NCBI GenBank assembly: GCA_021399435.1
Contig: JAJTUP010000035.1
Location: 682,001 to 746,000 of the forward strand
Direction: 5' to 3'
Source: Diaporthe sp. PMI_573
Lineage: Eukaryota; Ascomycota; Sordariomycetes; Diaporthales; Diaporthaceae
Length of the DNA stretch: 64,000 nucleotides
The translations under genes and the position numbers were made by a program. The notes under the pieces are model-generated. The model worked only from the letters and a program-made list of their open reading frames with translations. It was not told the origin of the DNA and made no database searches. This document shows, piece by piece, positions 9,456-19,487 of the stretch. Each line of letters begins with the position of its first letter. The first letter of the stretch is position 1.

Positions 9456-11512
9456 ACTGTACCCTCACCCGAAAACGCACTCGACTTGCTATCGTTTAGC
9501 CATCACCTGGACGAAGGTTACAAACGACCATCAAGTAACTTGCCCATTCAGGCCTGTTCCACAGAACGAATGTTGACTATCTACAGGAATTTTGTGTGAA
9601 CATTCGCAATGCCAGGGGGGTCCAATCAGGGTGGGGGCACTCAGGGATCAGGCTCCAAGGAGAATGGTCCGGTGCAACACCCTCGACCACCGAGCCCGGA
9701 ACCCATTGACTTGGGCGGCGGCGGCAATCCTAGACCTGTCGGAGAGTTCATGACACCCTTGTAGCGTGCAGGGATGGGATGCCCCTGCGGGAAGCCTCCA
9801 GGACGTGGCACATCCCCCGGAGCACACTTCGGGACCGCCTCCACGGCGCACAAAGCCAGCGCATTTCTCACGAGCCTCAGAGGCCTCTTTCTGATGATCA
9901 GGAGGACCAATTGGCCCCATTCCTCATCAACCAGAGCAGCTTGGGGCATGCGTTGACCCGCTGGGAAACGGGCCCTGGCGGCCCGGATGGCCTCCGGCGG
10001 CGGCGAGCCCGCTCCACTCGGAAGGAAGTGGCTGAGGGCCTTCCTCCTCCGTCACCCTATCCTCCGAAGCCGTAAGTACCAGCGCGTTGAGGCAAAACGG
10101 CTGAGGGCAGCGACAAGAAAGAATGTTGGGTCGTGGTTTAACTTTATGCAGTTGCCTATCGTAAAGGCGATTAAGCCGGCCAACCGTTGGAACGCTGACG
10201 AGGGTAGGCTTATGGAGGGCAAGTCAGAAAAGGCCCTTACCATCGGCTATTTCGACGGCAGCGAGCTTCTTAAGTAGGACCTTAATTCGAGGGCGTGGAC
10301 CTCCTTCCTCGAGTGTGTCTCCGCCACGGGCAAGTCTCTGATCCCTCTGATTATTTTTAAAGGACTGACTATCCAGCAGCAGTGGTTTCCTATAGTTCTC
10401 GAGGACCACACGGGCTGGCAGTTTACGGCGACGAAGAAGGGCTGGATGGAGGAACCAATAGCGATCCACTGGCTTCGAAAGGTCTTTATCCCTCAGACGG
10501 CGCCAGAGAACCCTTTAGACTGGCGCCTTCTCGTGATCGATGGGCACCACACACACACACAACGATAGACTTCATGTGGGAATGCTTCTCAAATAAGGTC
10601 TATATCGTTTTTTTGCCCGCCCATACATCGCATATGCTTCAACCGCTAGACGTAGCGGTCTTTAAGCCTCTAAAGACAGCCTTCAAAAAGCATCTCGACC
10701 GCCAAGGAGGGCACGATTCGTCTACAGTCGTGGCGAAGAAACGGTTTCTTTACTGCTACCACAAGGCCCGAATGGAGGCACTTACAGAGTCAAATATCCG
10801 TTCTGGCTGGCGGGCAACGGATCTCTGGCCAGTGTCTAAGCATAGGGCACTTGCAAGCCGCTTTGTCGAAGATAACCGCCAGAAGGAAGCGGAATCGCTG
10901 AATTCTAGTGCTGGTAATCGCTTCAGCAGCCATTTTTGCACCGATAAGTGTTTTTGTCGGCCCCAAGGGACCGTTTTTTTGACCCCGAAGCGATCGCAGG
11001 AGCTGCGTAGCATGGTGGCCCGGTATGCCCGTCAGAAGAATTCGAGCCCCACACAGCGACTCCTCTTTAGGAAAATTCTCAAGAGTTGGGACCAGAAAGA
11101 CGTCGATTTGACAATGTCCTCACAAAATAATCGGGAGCTGGAAAGTCAAATTGAAGCCAGCAGAACGGCCCGGAGGAAGAAGGTCCAACTGGACCCAAAT
11201 GAGCTTTTTGCCGACATTGAGGCTATTCGGAGGACCCAGGTTGAAGTCGGCAGGGTGCCAGAAGAAAGCGACGGGTCAGAAGGGTCGGAAACACCATCAG
11301 AAGCAGGGTCAACTATCGTGGTGGCGGCGGCGTCGGGGTCAAGGCGAAGGGGGCGTCAGTGAAGAAGGGTGGTCGGAAGCTGGGCCGGGCACGTTACAGA
11401 GCGGTGGAGCCGCTTTCGACATTGTCCATCAGCGAATGTTAGTCTTGAGGTAGTCGGCTGTGTTCAGAACAGGATCGCGAGTTAGTGTCCCAAAGTGACT
11501 GTTGGGTACAGT
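9456..11512 (+). mobile_element. Decayed Fot1/pogo-type (Tc1-mariner superfamily) transposon
   Basis: The transposase remains (next entry) are bracketed by ACTGTACCC at 9456-9464, directly after a TA, and GGGTACAGT at 11504-11512. These are candidate short terminal inverted repeats. Another ACTGTACCC at 9409-9417 is an alternative left end. No clear TA follows the right repeat, so the borders are tentative. Confidence 0.6.
9779..11362 (+). pseudogene. Fot1/pogo-type DDE_1 transposase, frameshifted
   Basis: Pieces in three frames line up with a CENP-B/pogo transposase. 9779-9970 holds the pipsqueak-type helix-turn-helix (LREASRTWHIPRSTLRDRL). 10020-10275 holds the second DNA-binding part and the first acidic motif (WNADEGRLMEG). 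A TAG at 10275-10277 follows, then the frame continues through ATGKSLIPLIIFKG to LVIDGHHTH, the second catalytic Asp. At the CA repeat near 10545-10562 the frame slips into the 10382..11362 ORF, which carries PAHTSHMLQPLDVAVFKPLK (third Asp region) and the basic C-terminal tail. The stop and slips make it inactive. A truncated relative of its 3' end lies at 33955-34420. Confidence 0.85.
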
Positions 11513-11928
11513 TTTGAGCATATATACCTTCCTCTCAGAACTCGACAGCTCATTTGTCCGACTTTGGAGAGGACTTAGAGTTACATCGATCTACTTAGCA
11601 AGGTCCCAGTCTTTCAGAAATGTCTAAGACGGAAGCCGACTTACAAGCAAAAGTACCGGTGATGACCAACTTTTGCGTGTACTCTAAGGTGTGAGCAAGT
11701 ACAGCACCCCTGGCCAATGATATTTGTCCCGCAGCTACAGTGCGAGCAGGGTGGTCATCAATTCAACTCAATCGCCCCTCCGGTGGACAAAAGATCACTA
11801 TGTGCACCGTGCGAGCGTGCGCGTGCCATAAAACAGACCGTGCCACCCCTGTTTCAACTCAATCGACGCCCCAGATTGAATTGATGACCACCCTGCATAT
11901 ACCCAACATGATTTCTAAGGTCCAGGCC
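11513..11928. other. No gene identified
   Basis: Sequence between the Fot1 element and the P450 relic. It has no recognisable ORF family or repeat. Confidence 0.35.
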
Positions 11929-12300
11929 AATCCCCGATCAGGTATGGCCGATGAGAGCGAACTAGTCTTCCTGGAGGTTTTAGACTCTAAGGCTCTCCCG
12001 GCTGGCGAGAAGACCTTATCACGGTTGTCGGCAGAAGGGATGGCCCTTTTGAGCGCCGGTACAGAAACAACCGCTTGGACATTGTCACTTGTGACGTTCC
12101 ACGTGCTGTCAAAGCCAGAGGTCCTGGCCCAGCTGAGTGCAGAGGTGGGAACAGCATTTCCTGGTGCGGCTGGGCTCTTATGGTGTAAATTGGAGAAGCT
12201 CCCGTAATTACCTGAGGGGCGTCATCCTGGAATCCCTCCGCCTGTCCCACCATGGCCTAAAGACTATCTCTTGGTTCACCAAGGACTTTGAAGCTTCTCC
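11929..12300 (+). pseudogene. Cytochrome P450 fragment (I-helix to K-helix)
   Basis: One frame encodes RLSAEGMALLSAGTETTAWT, which is the P450 I-helix with the AGTETT oxygen-activation motif, then FHVLSKPEVLAQLSAEV. After a frameshift near 12205 comes YLRGVILESLRLSHH, the K-helix ExxR. The N-terminal half and the haem-binding Cys loop are absent. Only about 110 residues of a ~500-residue enzyme remain, so it is a relic. The AGTETT wording suits fungal secondary-metabolism P450s. Confidence 0.82.
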
Positions 12301-12392
12301 CTTAATGTCTGGGCCTTGTTGTTCCAGGTTTGACCAAATCCTTGGGGTGTACTATGTTCCTTGTAGGTTCTAAGATGTCCCATCTTATCAGA

Positions 12393-14028
12393 TAACGTAG
12401 GTGGACAGTCAGCCGGTCAGGACACATGCCCGGTCAGTTTTGCTAACTCTGCTAACTTTTGCCAACCCTAGCACCCACGTGAGGCCAGCATATCAATAAG
12501 AATTGGCACCAATTGGTGCAAACTGGTCCCAATTGCTCATTTTTAATTGATTTGGTCAATTTAGAGTGGTTGGGGTGGCTGCAGTGCCAGTCTGAAGTGG
12601 CTGACTTTTGGTGGGAAAATCGCGTTCCCCACCAAAATGGAGCATTTCAACCATGCAGAATCAACCTCAATCTACACCAGCCAAATCAACTATTTTGGCG
12701 GTCCGACGCGGACCGCTTAAGAATGTACTATTATACACTCTGAATCTGACTGACTAGACTCTTCTGCATCTTTCTTACAAGTTCTTGCGTTATGCCCAGT
12801 CTCGCCGCTAGTTGCCACATCGTCGTTTGCTCGGTCCGCCGCGGTCCGCCTCCTCAGCACCACCAGCCATTTCACCAGCCGGCCGCTTCCCCTTTTGTTT
12901 TTCTTCAATTATCACCTGAGATTCCTCAATACTAAGTGCCCCTCCAAGCTGGACCCGACTTCTTTTGGCCCTCCGGCGTTTGGCGAGCCCAATATTAGCC
13001 TTCTCAAGGGTACGGACCCGATCATTCAAAAGAGTAATCTGATGCGCCATTGCTTGTGCACCCTTTGTAAACTTCTCAATTGCCTGGATAATTGGTGTAG
13101 GGGAGCTGCCCTGATGGGCTGAGATCTTGCCCTTGATAAAACTTGATTGCTGGACAGTCTGGTGGGCATTGGAGGGTGTTTGTGATTCCCATTTCGATGG
13201 TGACACAGGGAGGGATTGTACTGGAGTTTGTAGGCGGACATCTAGCTTGGAAATGACAGAATCTGGGTCCCATGGAGAAATTCCTAGCCCCTCTGAACCC
13301 TAGCTTTCATGTTTTCTTTCGTAAAGACCTTGTCGTGGGCTGCCTTAAACGCAATAAAGAACTCGGACTTGGTGATGTGGTTGATCGAGGCCCGGATGAA
13401 TAGATTGATCTCATCAGCCATATGCACGCTTTAATAGGTGAGAATAATGCAACATCTAATGGCTGGAGCTAGATGATGATGAATGCGGTGGCATGCTAAT
13501 AGGGATAATGTTGTTTTCTTGCAGTACTGTTCGAACTCTGCTGATACATGGCTCTCGTGTCCATCCAGGATGAGCATCCGGTATTTGCCCATTGTTCGCT
13601 TAATTGTATGCTTATTAAAGTGCTGAATCCATTCTAGACTAGTCTTGTTATCCGTCCATCCATTTGGAGTAGGCTTGATTACCCAATCGGCAGGAAAACC
13701 CGACTCTGTGGTCCAGTTTGCAAGGTGGTAGGCGCCTTGGACAATGACGAATGGCGGGATACACCAGCCCTTTGCATTGATGCATTCAATAGCTGTTACC
13801 CATTCACGGTTTCCAGGCTGTATAGATTTAGCCTTTCCATGCCGATCAGAGCGTGTAACAACCAGGGTTGAGGTTATCTGGCCCATCATGAAGCCAGTTT
13901 CGTCGAAGTTGTAGAGATCGTCATCTGTGATCCCATACTTGGCCATCATGTTGCGAAGTAGTCGGAACCAGTTTCCAATGATCTCAAGAAAGGCTGTCAG
14001 GTCATTCTCATCAAGAATCTGAGTTGCA
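12393..14028 (-). mobile_element. Fot1/pogo-type transposon with zinc-knuckle tail, copy A, truncated
   Basis: The 3' terminus is at 12393 (TAACGTAGGTGGACAGTC on the plus strand), and a variant of this terminus recurs at 16634. The transposase remnant runs leftward from about 14028. The opposite (5') end is missing where the element abuts a PIF1 helicase fragment. The 3' non-coding part, with GCACCAATTGGTGC, is shared with the copy at 47938-48946. Confidence 0.75.
12717..14028 (-). pseudogene. DDE_1 transposase (zinc-knuckle type), degraded
   Basis: 13431-14028 encodes the catalytic part: LYNFDETGFMMGQ (first Asp), ECINAKGWCIPPFVIVQG, and MLILDGHESHVSAEFEQYC (second Asp). The frame then breaks. 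13206-12808 carries the Ser/Gln-rich region and the basic block RRRAKRSRVQLGGAL. A further frame carries the CCHC knuckle (CGETGHNARTC) and the tail SDSECIIVHS, ending at 12717. The tail is nearly the same as the second half of the chimeric ORF at 47147-48622, which shows how the intact transposase tail reads. Confidence 0.85.
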
Positions 14029-14451
14029 CTATGGTGAATGGCACTATAGGAACTGTAGTAAACTTCGTAGACTTCAGGAAGAAATTCGAGGACGTGTCTA
14101 ATGATACCAAGATATCCTCTGTTCCGATAGTACAATTCACTCTTGCTGATGGTACAATGAAGAATCGACCGATAGGAGTCAAAGGCTGGGACATACTACA
14201 GCCTAACCGCAGTATTCTTTGTAGTCGCGCTCAGATACCGTTGATACTTGCCTGGGCGATAGTCCCAGAGTTAGATGATTCAAAGGCTGAAGGTGGATCT
14301 CGATGGTATCTTTGAGTCTGGCCAGGCCTACACGGCGTTGAGCAGGGCAGTGTCTGTGGACTGCCTGGAGGTAGTCAACTTTGCAGAGAGTTCTGTAAAG
14401 GCCGACGTTGCCTCTGTGGAGTTTTATCTTGAGCCGAGTATATGGCGCTGA
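14029..14451 (+). pseudogene. PIF1-like helicase C-terminal fragment
   Basis: MVNGTIGTVVNF, then CSRAQIPLILAWAI in one frame, followed after a frameshift near 14262 by LKVDLDGIFESGQAYTALSR and VDCLEVVNF. These are the C-terminal motifs (V and VI region) of fungal PIF1-family 5'-3' DNA helicases. The ATPase N-terminal domain (Walker motifs) is absent and the frame is broken. The fragment abuts the 5' edge of the Fot1 element. Confidence 0.82.
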
Positions 14452-14716
14452 GGTGGAACAGCCTGGCAGACTGCACAGGCAGCAACGTCAAATATCGGAA
14501 TTATGACGCAGAGGATTGCCTTCCATTGACCTACAGTACTCAAGTAGCGTCAAAATCAAATGCTGTAGCAACAGTACCAGACGGGCCTTCGCAGGGCAAA
14601 AATCCTCATCGAGCACCGAAAAACGCAGGACACCCTGATAAGAAAAACAGCCAAATTCAGTCCCAGTGAACCAAGCAGGTTACGACAATAGATGGAAAAC
14701 GAGCGAGACCCTGCCC

Positions 14717-15754
14717 TTACTCGGAAGCCTTGGGCCCCCCAGGAGCAGGTTCTGCGAGCTTCTCCTTAGTCGAGGCAGCAGAAGTATTCGACGCGGCTGG
14801 GTCGGCCTCGGCATCGGACGAGGTCCAGAGCGTCTAGGAAAAAGTCAGCTGTGGCTTCTGTATGTGAACCGCGTGGAATACCTACCAAGTTGTCACAGAG
14901 CAGCTGCATGACGAGCATAGAGTCCTTGCAGCTCTCCTCGGACAAGGCGTCGATCTCTGTGGATTATGTGATTATTATCAACGTGTTGCCGCACAATTAA
15001 AGCTCGTTTTAGAATGTGAGCTTACCAGGAATGGCGGCATCGACAGCCTGCTTGGCTAGGTGGCAGGCCTGATCGGGAGCGTTCAAGATCTCGTAGTAGA
15101 AGACGGAGAAGTTCAGGGCAAGACCCAGGCGGATAGGGTGTGTGTGAAGCAGCTCAGTATGAGCGACCTGGGTAGCAGCCTTGTAAGCCTCAAGAGACTT
15201 GTCGGCAGAGTCCTTGCGCTTGGCGTCGATGGCGAACTCAGCCTGGTAGCGGTAATAGTCGCCCTTCCTGTTCGGGTTTTATCAGTATCAAAGCCGTCGT
15301 GTGCCTCCGGTGCGCGCGAATCCTTACATCTTGTCGTAGAAGACCTTGGACTCTCCGGTCTTAGCGGAGGGAATGAGGCGCTGGTCTAGAACCTCCAAAA
15401 TGTCATCGCAGATCTTGTTGAGCTCGGCCTCGATGTTTTGACGGTACTCATTGATCAGCTTCACCTGGGTGCTGTTATTCTTGGAATTCTCCTTCTGCTC
15501 AATAGACGTGACCATTCTCCATGAGGCACGGCGGGCACCGATAACGTTCTTGTAGGCGACGGACAACAGGTTTCGTTCTTCGACGGTCATATCACGGTCC
15601 TCGGAGGCAACGATCTTCATGTTCTCGACCATCTCTGCGGCCGAAGTCAGCGCGACCAAATGGACGACATTTCATATCGAGCGCAGTTTATACCCTCGTA
15701 GCGCTCGGCCTGCTCAGCGAGCTTGGCCAGGTAGATAGCATCCTCGTAACCCAT
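14717..15754 (-). CDS. 14-3-3 protein, intact, divergent
   Basis: Five exons (15754..15694, 15634..15328, 15267..15026, 14956..14886, 14833..14717) with introns of 52-69 bp join in frame to give 265 aa. The start [19 protein letters not shown] is the canonical fungal 14-3-3 N-terminus. Phosphopeptide-binding residues are kept: K49, R56 ([11 protein letters not shown]) and R129-Y130 ([10 protein letters not shown]). 14-3-3 dimers bind phosphoserine proteins and regulate signalling, cell cycle and polarity in cytosol and nucleus. Differences from the near-invariant fungal sequence, as I recall it, include HTHPIRL for PTHPIRL, QAVDAAI for QAFDDAI, and [11 protein letters not shown] for MQLLRDNLTLW. 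The tail ([13 protein letters not shown]...) is acidic and Ala/Pro-rich as usual. These changes and the repeat-rich setting suggest an extra paralogue rather than the core copy (artA/BMH1 type). Confidence 0.95.
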
Positions 15755-16633
15755 TTTGTCGGGTTGAAAATGTGAGACGGGGAACGTTGTCAGCTGACAA
15801 TGGGAATCCGCGTGGGCCGAAAACGCGTTCAGAGGAGGTCGCAAGAGCGAAATGGGGCTGATTAGGTGATGCTTGCCATCAAGAGATGGAATGATGTTGA
15901 TTTAGTAGCAACGCGGGCGCGCTGCTGCGCGTGGTTGACTAAAAAGGAGGCTCCTCGGTCAGCAGTGGGGCGCAGATGCTCTTTCGGGCTTTCCTTCATG
16001 CACCTATATGCGGCCTCTTAGGGGCTTGGTTGCACAGTAAGAAAAAGAAAATGGAAAACTGCCTTGAGGGCTGCTTCGTGTCATCCATTGGCTCGCCACC
16101 CGGATCATCGAACAGCGGTAGGGGTTGGGTGTGCTGCTTTAACCAGACCGGGGGCTAATGAATGCGGAAATGATGATAGTTCTAAATTGTCCAAGCAAGC
16201 CTGACTACTGTGTCATATTTGTTCAAAGTGATGAACTCTTCCGGAGGCCTGATCAAGTTTGTGATCGAGAAAAAAATCAAATCTTGCAGACTAGTCACGT
16301 ACCGGGCAAGGATCCAACGAGACCTCTTCGCCAAAAGCCTGAGCATGGACCTAGCACTAATCAAAAAACGATCTATAGACAGACTGATGTTCTTGTCTAT
16401 TTGTCCAGCATTGTACGGCAAGAGGTCCGAAACAAGTAATCCGGGCCTTGGTCTTGTATCAGCTGGATAAGGGCTAAACCGCTGACATGGCCTCTCTGAC
16501 CATTATAAATGGTATAGACTTAAAAAAGAGGGGCTGTAAGATTAAAGCCCTCAACGGTTAACAGGCCACATTCAACAATGGCCCATATTTGACATGAAAG
16601 TTAAACATTCGTCTAATACAAACTTTTTATATA
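15755..16633. other. Upstream of the 14-3-3 gene; no other gene seen
   Basis: ORFs at about 16158-16470 overlap on both strands and resemble no family. This stretch should hold the promoter of the leftward 14-3-3 gene. Confidence 0.4.
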
Positions 16634-16657
16634 TAACGTAGTTGGACAGTCAGCCGG
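16634..16657 (+). repeat. Fot1-like terminal sequence next to the Gypsy LTR
   Basis: A 24-mer beginning TAACGTAGTTGGACAG matches 12393-12416 at 23 of 24 positions. It ends one base before the LTR at 16659, so the LTR sits directly against a Fot1-type transposon terminus. Confidence 0.75.
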
Positions 16658-16658
16658 T

Positions 16659-16859
16659 TGTCATGGCCAGGGCGAGATGCAGCATGGGAGCTGGGTCTAT
16701 TGGCGCTATCAACGAATATTCTAAGCTGAGGAGAGGAGAAGAAAGGGGAGAGCGAAGCTCTGGCGGTCTCTGGCTCGCGAAGTCTTGACGCGACTGTGGG
16801 GCTAAGGGTTAGGGCCCTTGTGACGGCCAGGTGGCTTGCCTACCATGGCTGCCGTCACA
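16659..16859 (-). repeat. Gypsy 3' LTR (201 bp)
   Basis: In element orientation it starts TGTGACGGCAGCC and ends GGCCATGACA, giving TG...CA borders. The LTR at 45180-45380 has the same length, the same borders and a very similar sequence. The G-rich polypurine tract (GGAGGGGGGTAG) lies just upstream, at 16860-16871 on the plus strand. Confidence 0.9.
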
Positions 16860-16912
16860 CTACCCCCCTCCAAAAACGCAGACACCGGGACGGTTTCGCG
16901 TAGCTAGTGACG

Positions 16913-17980
16913 TTATGTATGCCGTCTAGACCTGCTCTGCTTGCCTGTCTTTTCTGCCCTGTTATCGTCCGGGTGGTCGTCGTCTTCCTCGTCTGCTGCT
17001 GCAGACCAAATCCATTTTTGCAGTCGTAGCGGTGGACCGGGCGCTTCTGGGTGTTCTCGATGGAAGGTCTCTAGGGCTATTGCAGCGTTCTTGAAGTTCT
17101 CGGCAGGGTACCAAGTGTCGTCGGGGTCGCATCCGCGCCAGGCCACCTGGTACTGCAGTTCTCTGTTGCGGCCGTGGAGCCGGCTCTGCTCGATTCGCTC
17201 GACTTCGAACTCTGGCTCGCCATTGATGTCTTCCGGCGGGGGCGGCGTCTGGACCTGCTGGGGCAACGGGTCGTTGTCGGCCTTCCTAATTCGATCGGCG
17301 TGAAACAGATTGGTCATCTTGTACGAAGCGGGCAGATCGAGGACGTAACTGTGGCCTCTTTCCTCTAGAATCTCAAAGGGGCCTACGAACTGCGAGTCGA
17401 GGCGGGTGGTTGGAGTCTGTGTCGAGAATCCCTTTTTCCGCAGGAAAACCTTATCGTGGATCTTAAAGTTCACCGGGCGACGTTTCTTGTTTGCCTGGGC
17501 CTTCTGCTTTTCCTGCGTACTGGCGGCGGCACGGCGGGCGAGTTCCTGCACCTCCTTGGTCTGTCTGACTAGCTCGAGGGCCTTCTCAGCCGGTCCTGCT
17601 GTTGCATCTGCTATGCTCAGATCTAAGGACAGCGGGTTTCGTATGTCCTTGCCTAGCATGACCTTCAGTGGTGACATGTCGATTGCAGAGTGCCACGACG
17701 AGTTGTGCGCGAAATCAAGGGCTGGCAGGTGCACACTCCAGTCGTCTTGATACTTGTCGATATAGAACCGTAGCCGCTGGTCCAGCTCCTGGTTTGTGAG
17801 CTCGATCGCCCCTTGAGTCTGGGGGTGGTAGGCGCTCCCGTGCCGATGCTTTGTTCCCGTCAGCTCATTCAGTTTGGCAAGAAAGGCTGAGACAAAAGGC
17901 CCGGCATTATCACTGATCCAGATCGTCGGCAATCCTAGGAAACGGTACAAATAGCGATAGTATCTCGTCGCCAGTGTCAT
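16913..17980 (-). pseudogene. Gypsy integrase C-terminal half with chromodomain
   Basis: 355 codons are open but the polyprotein is truncated at its N-terminus. Visible are the integrase core segments WISDNAGPF (catalytic Asp) and YHPQTQGAIELTNQEL (catalytic Glu), and GPFEILEERGHSYVLDLP (the SH3-like GPF/Y module). A C-terminal chromodomain follows (EFEVERIEQSRLHG, YQVAWRGCDPDDTWYPAENF), then an acidic/basic tail. Chromodomain integrases direct insertion to modified chromatin. Without the reverse transcriptase part this copy is dead. Confidence 0.9.
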
Positions 17981-17985
17981 CTATT

Positions 17986-19487
17986 ACATGGATGTTTTGG
18001 GGGGATAGCGTCATACTTTGCGGAAAGTATTGGGATCAACTTGGTCCTGCTCGCGAGGCTAAGGTTTGGAAGACAGAGATAAAGCAACAATGTGTTTATA
18101 AAAAGGTTATTCATTTTTAATTCACCTCATGTACGGGCAGTGACGTATAATTACTAATTTAAATAAAGGTCACAAGTATTAAAAAAAAAAGAAAAAAAAA
18201 GTCGCTAATTATTTCCAAGTCTAGAAAAGATCCTCCAAGAACACTAATAGATCACGGACAGACAACGCTGCTTCCCTTGCTATGACACACTGGCTCCAAA
18301 CACTAGGTATTAAATTGATCGATGCAGTTGAAACAGTAAATACCCAAATCAGTATGGTTCGAAATAAACAGAGTAGAAGGCTGGCGGTCACAAGTTAGTG
18401 TCTGTTCCTGCTACCGCGAGCCGATCTCGAACTTGATGAGACGCTTGAAGACTCCCCCGTCTGAGTCTCGTCATCCTGTCGATCCTGTGCTCCTGATCGC
18501 AGTTTCTGTAGATATTTCCTGTTAGGCATTGCACGTATCACATCACCAAATCCCTGCTCCTTGGCCATCGCATCAAATTGAAAACGATTACTGACGTAGT
18601 ACCGAGGTTCTAAAGCTCGGATATGATCTTTTAATAAGTTTTAGAAGGTGATAAGGGCTTAATGGTGGAAGCATGTTGACGAGACTCTCTCTTGCTGTAA
18701 ACGGAGACGTGTTGCAGATCAGGCGCGAGGGCGACAACCCCAGGGTAAATTTCTTGCTCAAGAGTGGCTAGAGAATATGAACTTTGCAAAAATTTCAGAG
18801 GAGTCGATGTGTGTGGAGTTTTTGACATGTTTAAAGTCAAAGTACCTGTCATTTCTTTCGGCACGGGGGGGGTTTTCGCCACGCAGGGATAGACGTTATC
18901 TCTTTGTTTCAGACAGAGCAACACCAAGCGCATAAACTGCATAGCACCGCGCAGCGGGCCGCGGCAAGAGGGTGCAGGGAACCCTATAGTGCTTTTTATC
19001 ACCTTCGTAGGGAGGTCCCAAAAGTGACCGCGATAAGTATCCTTTCTCCACAATTACCAGGTGGAAAGCCCCTCCGCGGCCCTGGGAGCTGTTAGTCTCG
19101 GCCGCTGTCCACCAGTTGTAAAATACATCTGCCAGTAATTAGCACCCCTAACCAGCTATACCTTGCCATTTTGTTTCAGCCTCTCGGCATACCTTTGGTA
19201 GATGCGGCTTTAACCGCCAATACGAGTGAGGATGGGACTCTCCAGCCGGCTGTCTACGCTGCAGCCCGGCCAATTTCGTACTTGGTCCAGACTTCGATTT
19301 CTCCAGCCCCTACTCATCTGGGGTCGCACCCCACAAGTTACCTTCAGGACCGGGGGTAAGCCTGGCTGCCACACTTGAGTGAAAAAGCAATGATGCTGAT
19401 TTGAACCTTCTCGAGGAGACGGTCGGGCCCAATGCCGACCAGCCAACGGTCTTTTGACAAGAAGCCTCAAGAGGTGCCGCGGCGCAG
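17986..19487. other. No confident gene; A-rich tracts and a short ORF tail
   Basis: AT-rich, with an interrupted poly(A) at about 18179-18200. On the minus strand 18395-18633 reads as a plausible C-terminal coding tail (LEPRYYVSNRFQFDAMAKEQ, then a Ser-rich end and stop at 18395). The ORF at 18631-19053 might belong to the same gene. I do not recognise the family. ORFs at about 19171-19665 lie on both strands and include the degraded end of the hydrolase next to them. Confidence 0.3.

Larger units (their letters stand above)
16659..17985 (-). mobile_element. Gypsy chromovirus (Ty3 type), 3' part with LTR, minus strand
   Basis: Contains the integrase C-terminus with chromodomain, a purine-rich tract just before the LTR, and one 201-bp LTR. 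The 5' LTR, gag, protease, reverse transcriptase and RNase H are missing: homology stops near 17985. A second, shorter 3' end of the same family in the opposite direction is at 44780-45380. Confidence 0.9.
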
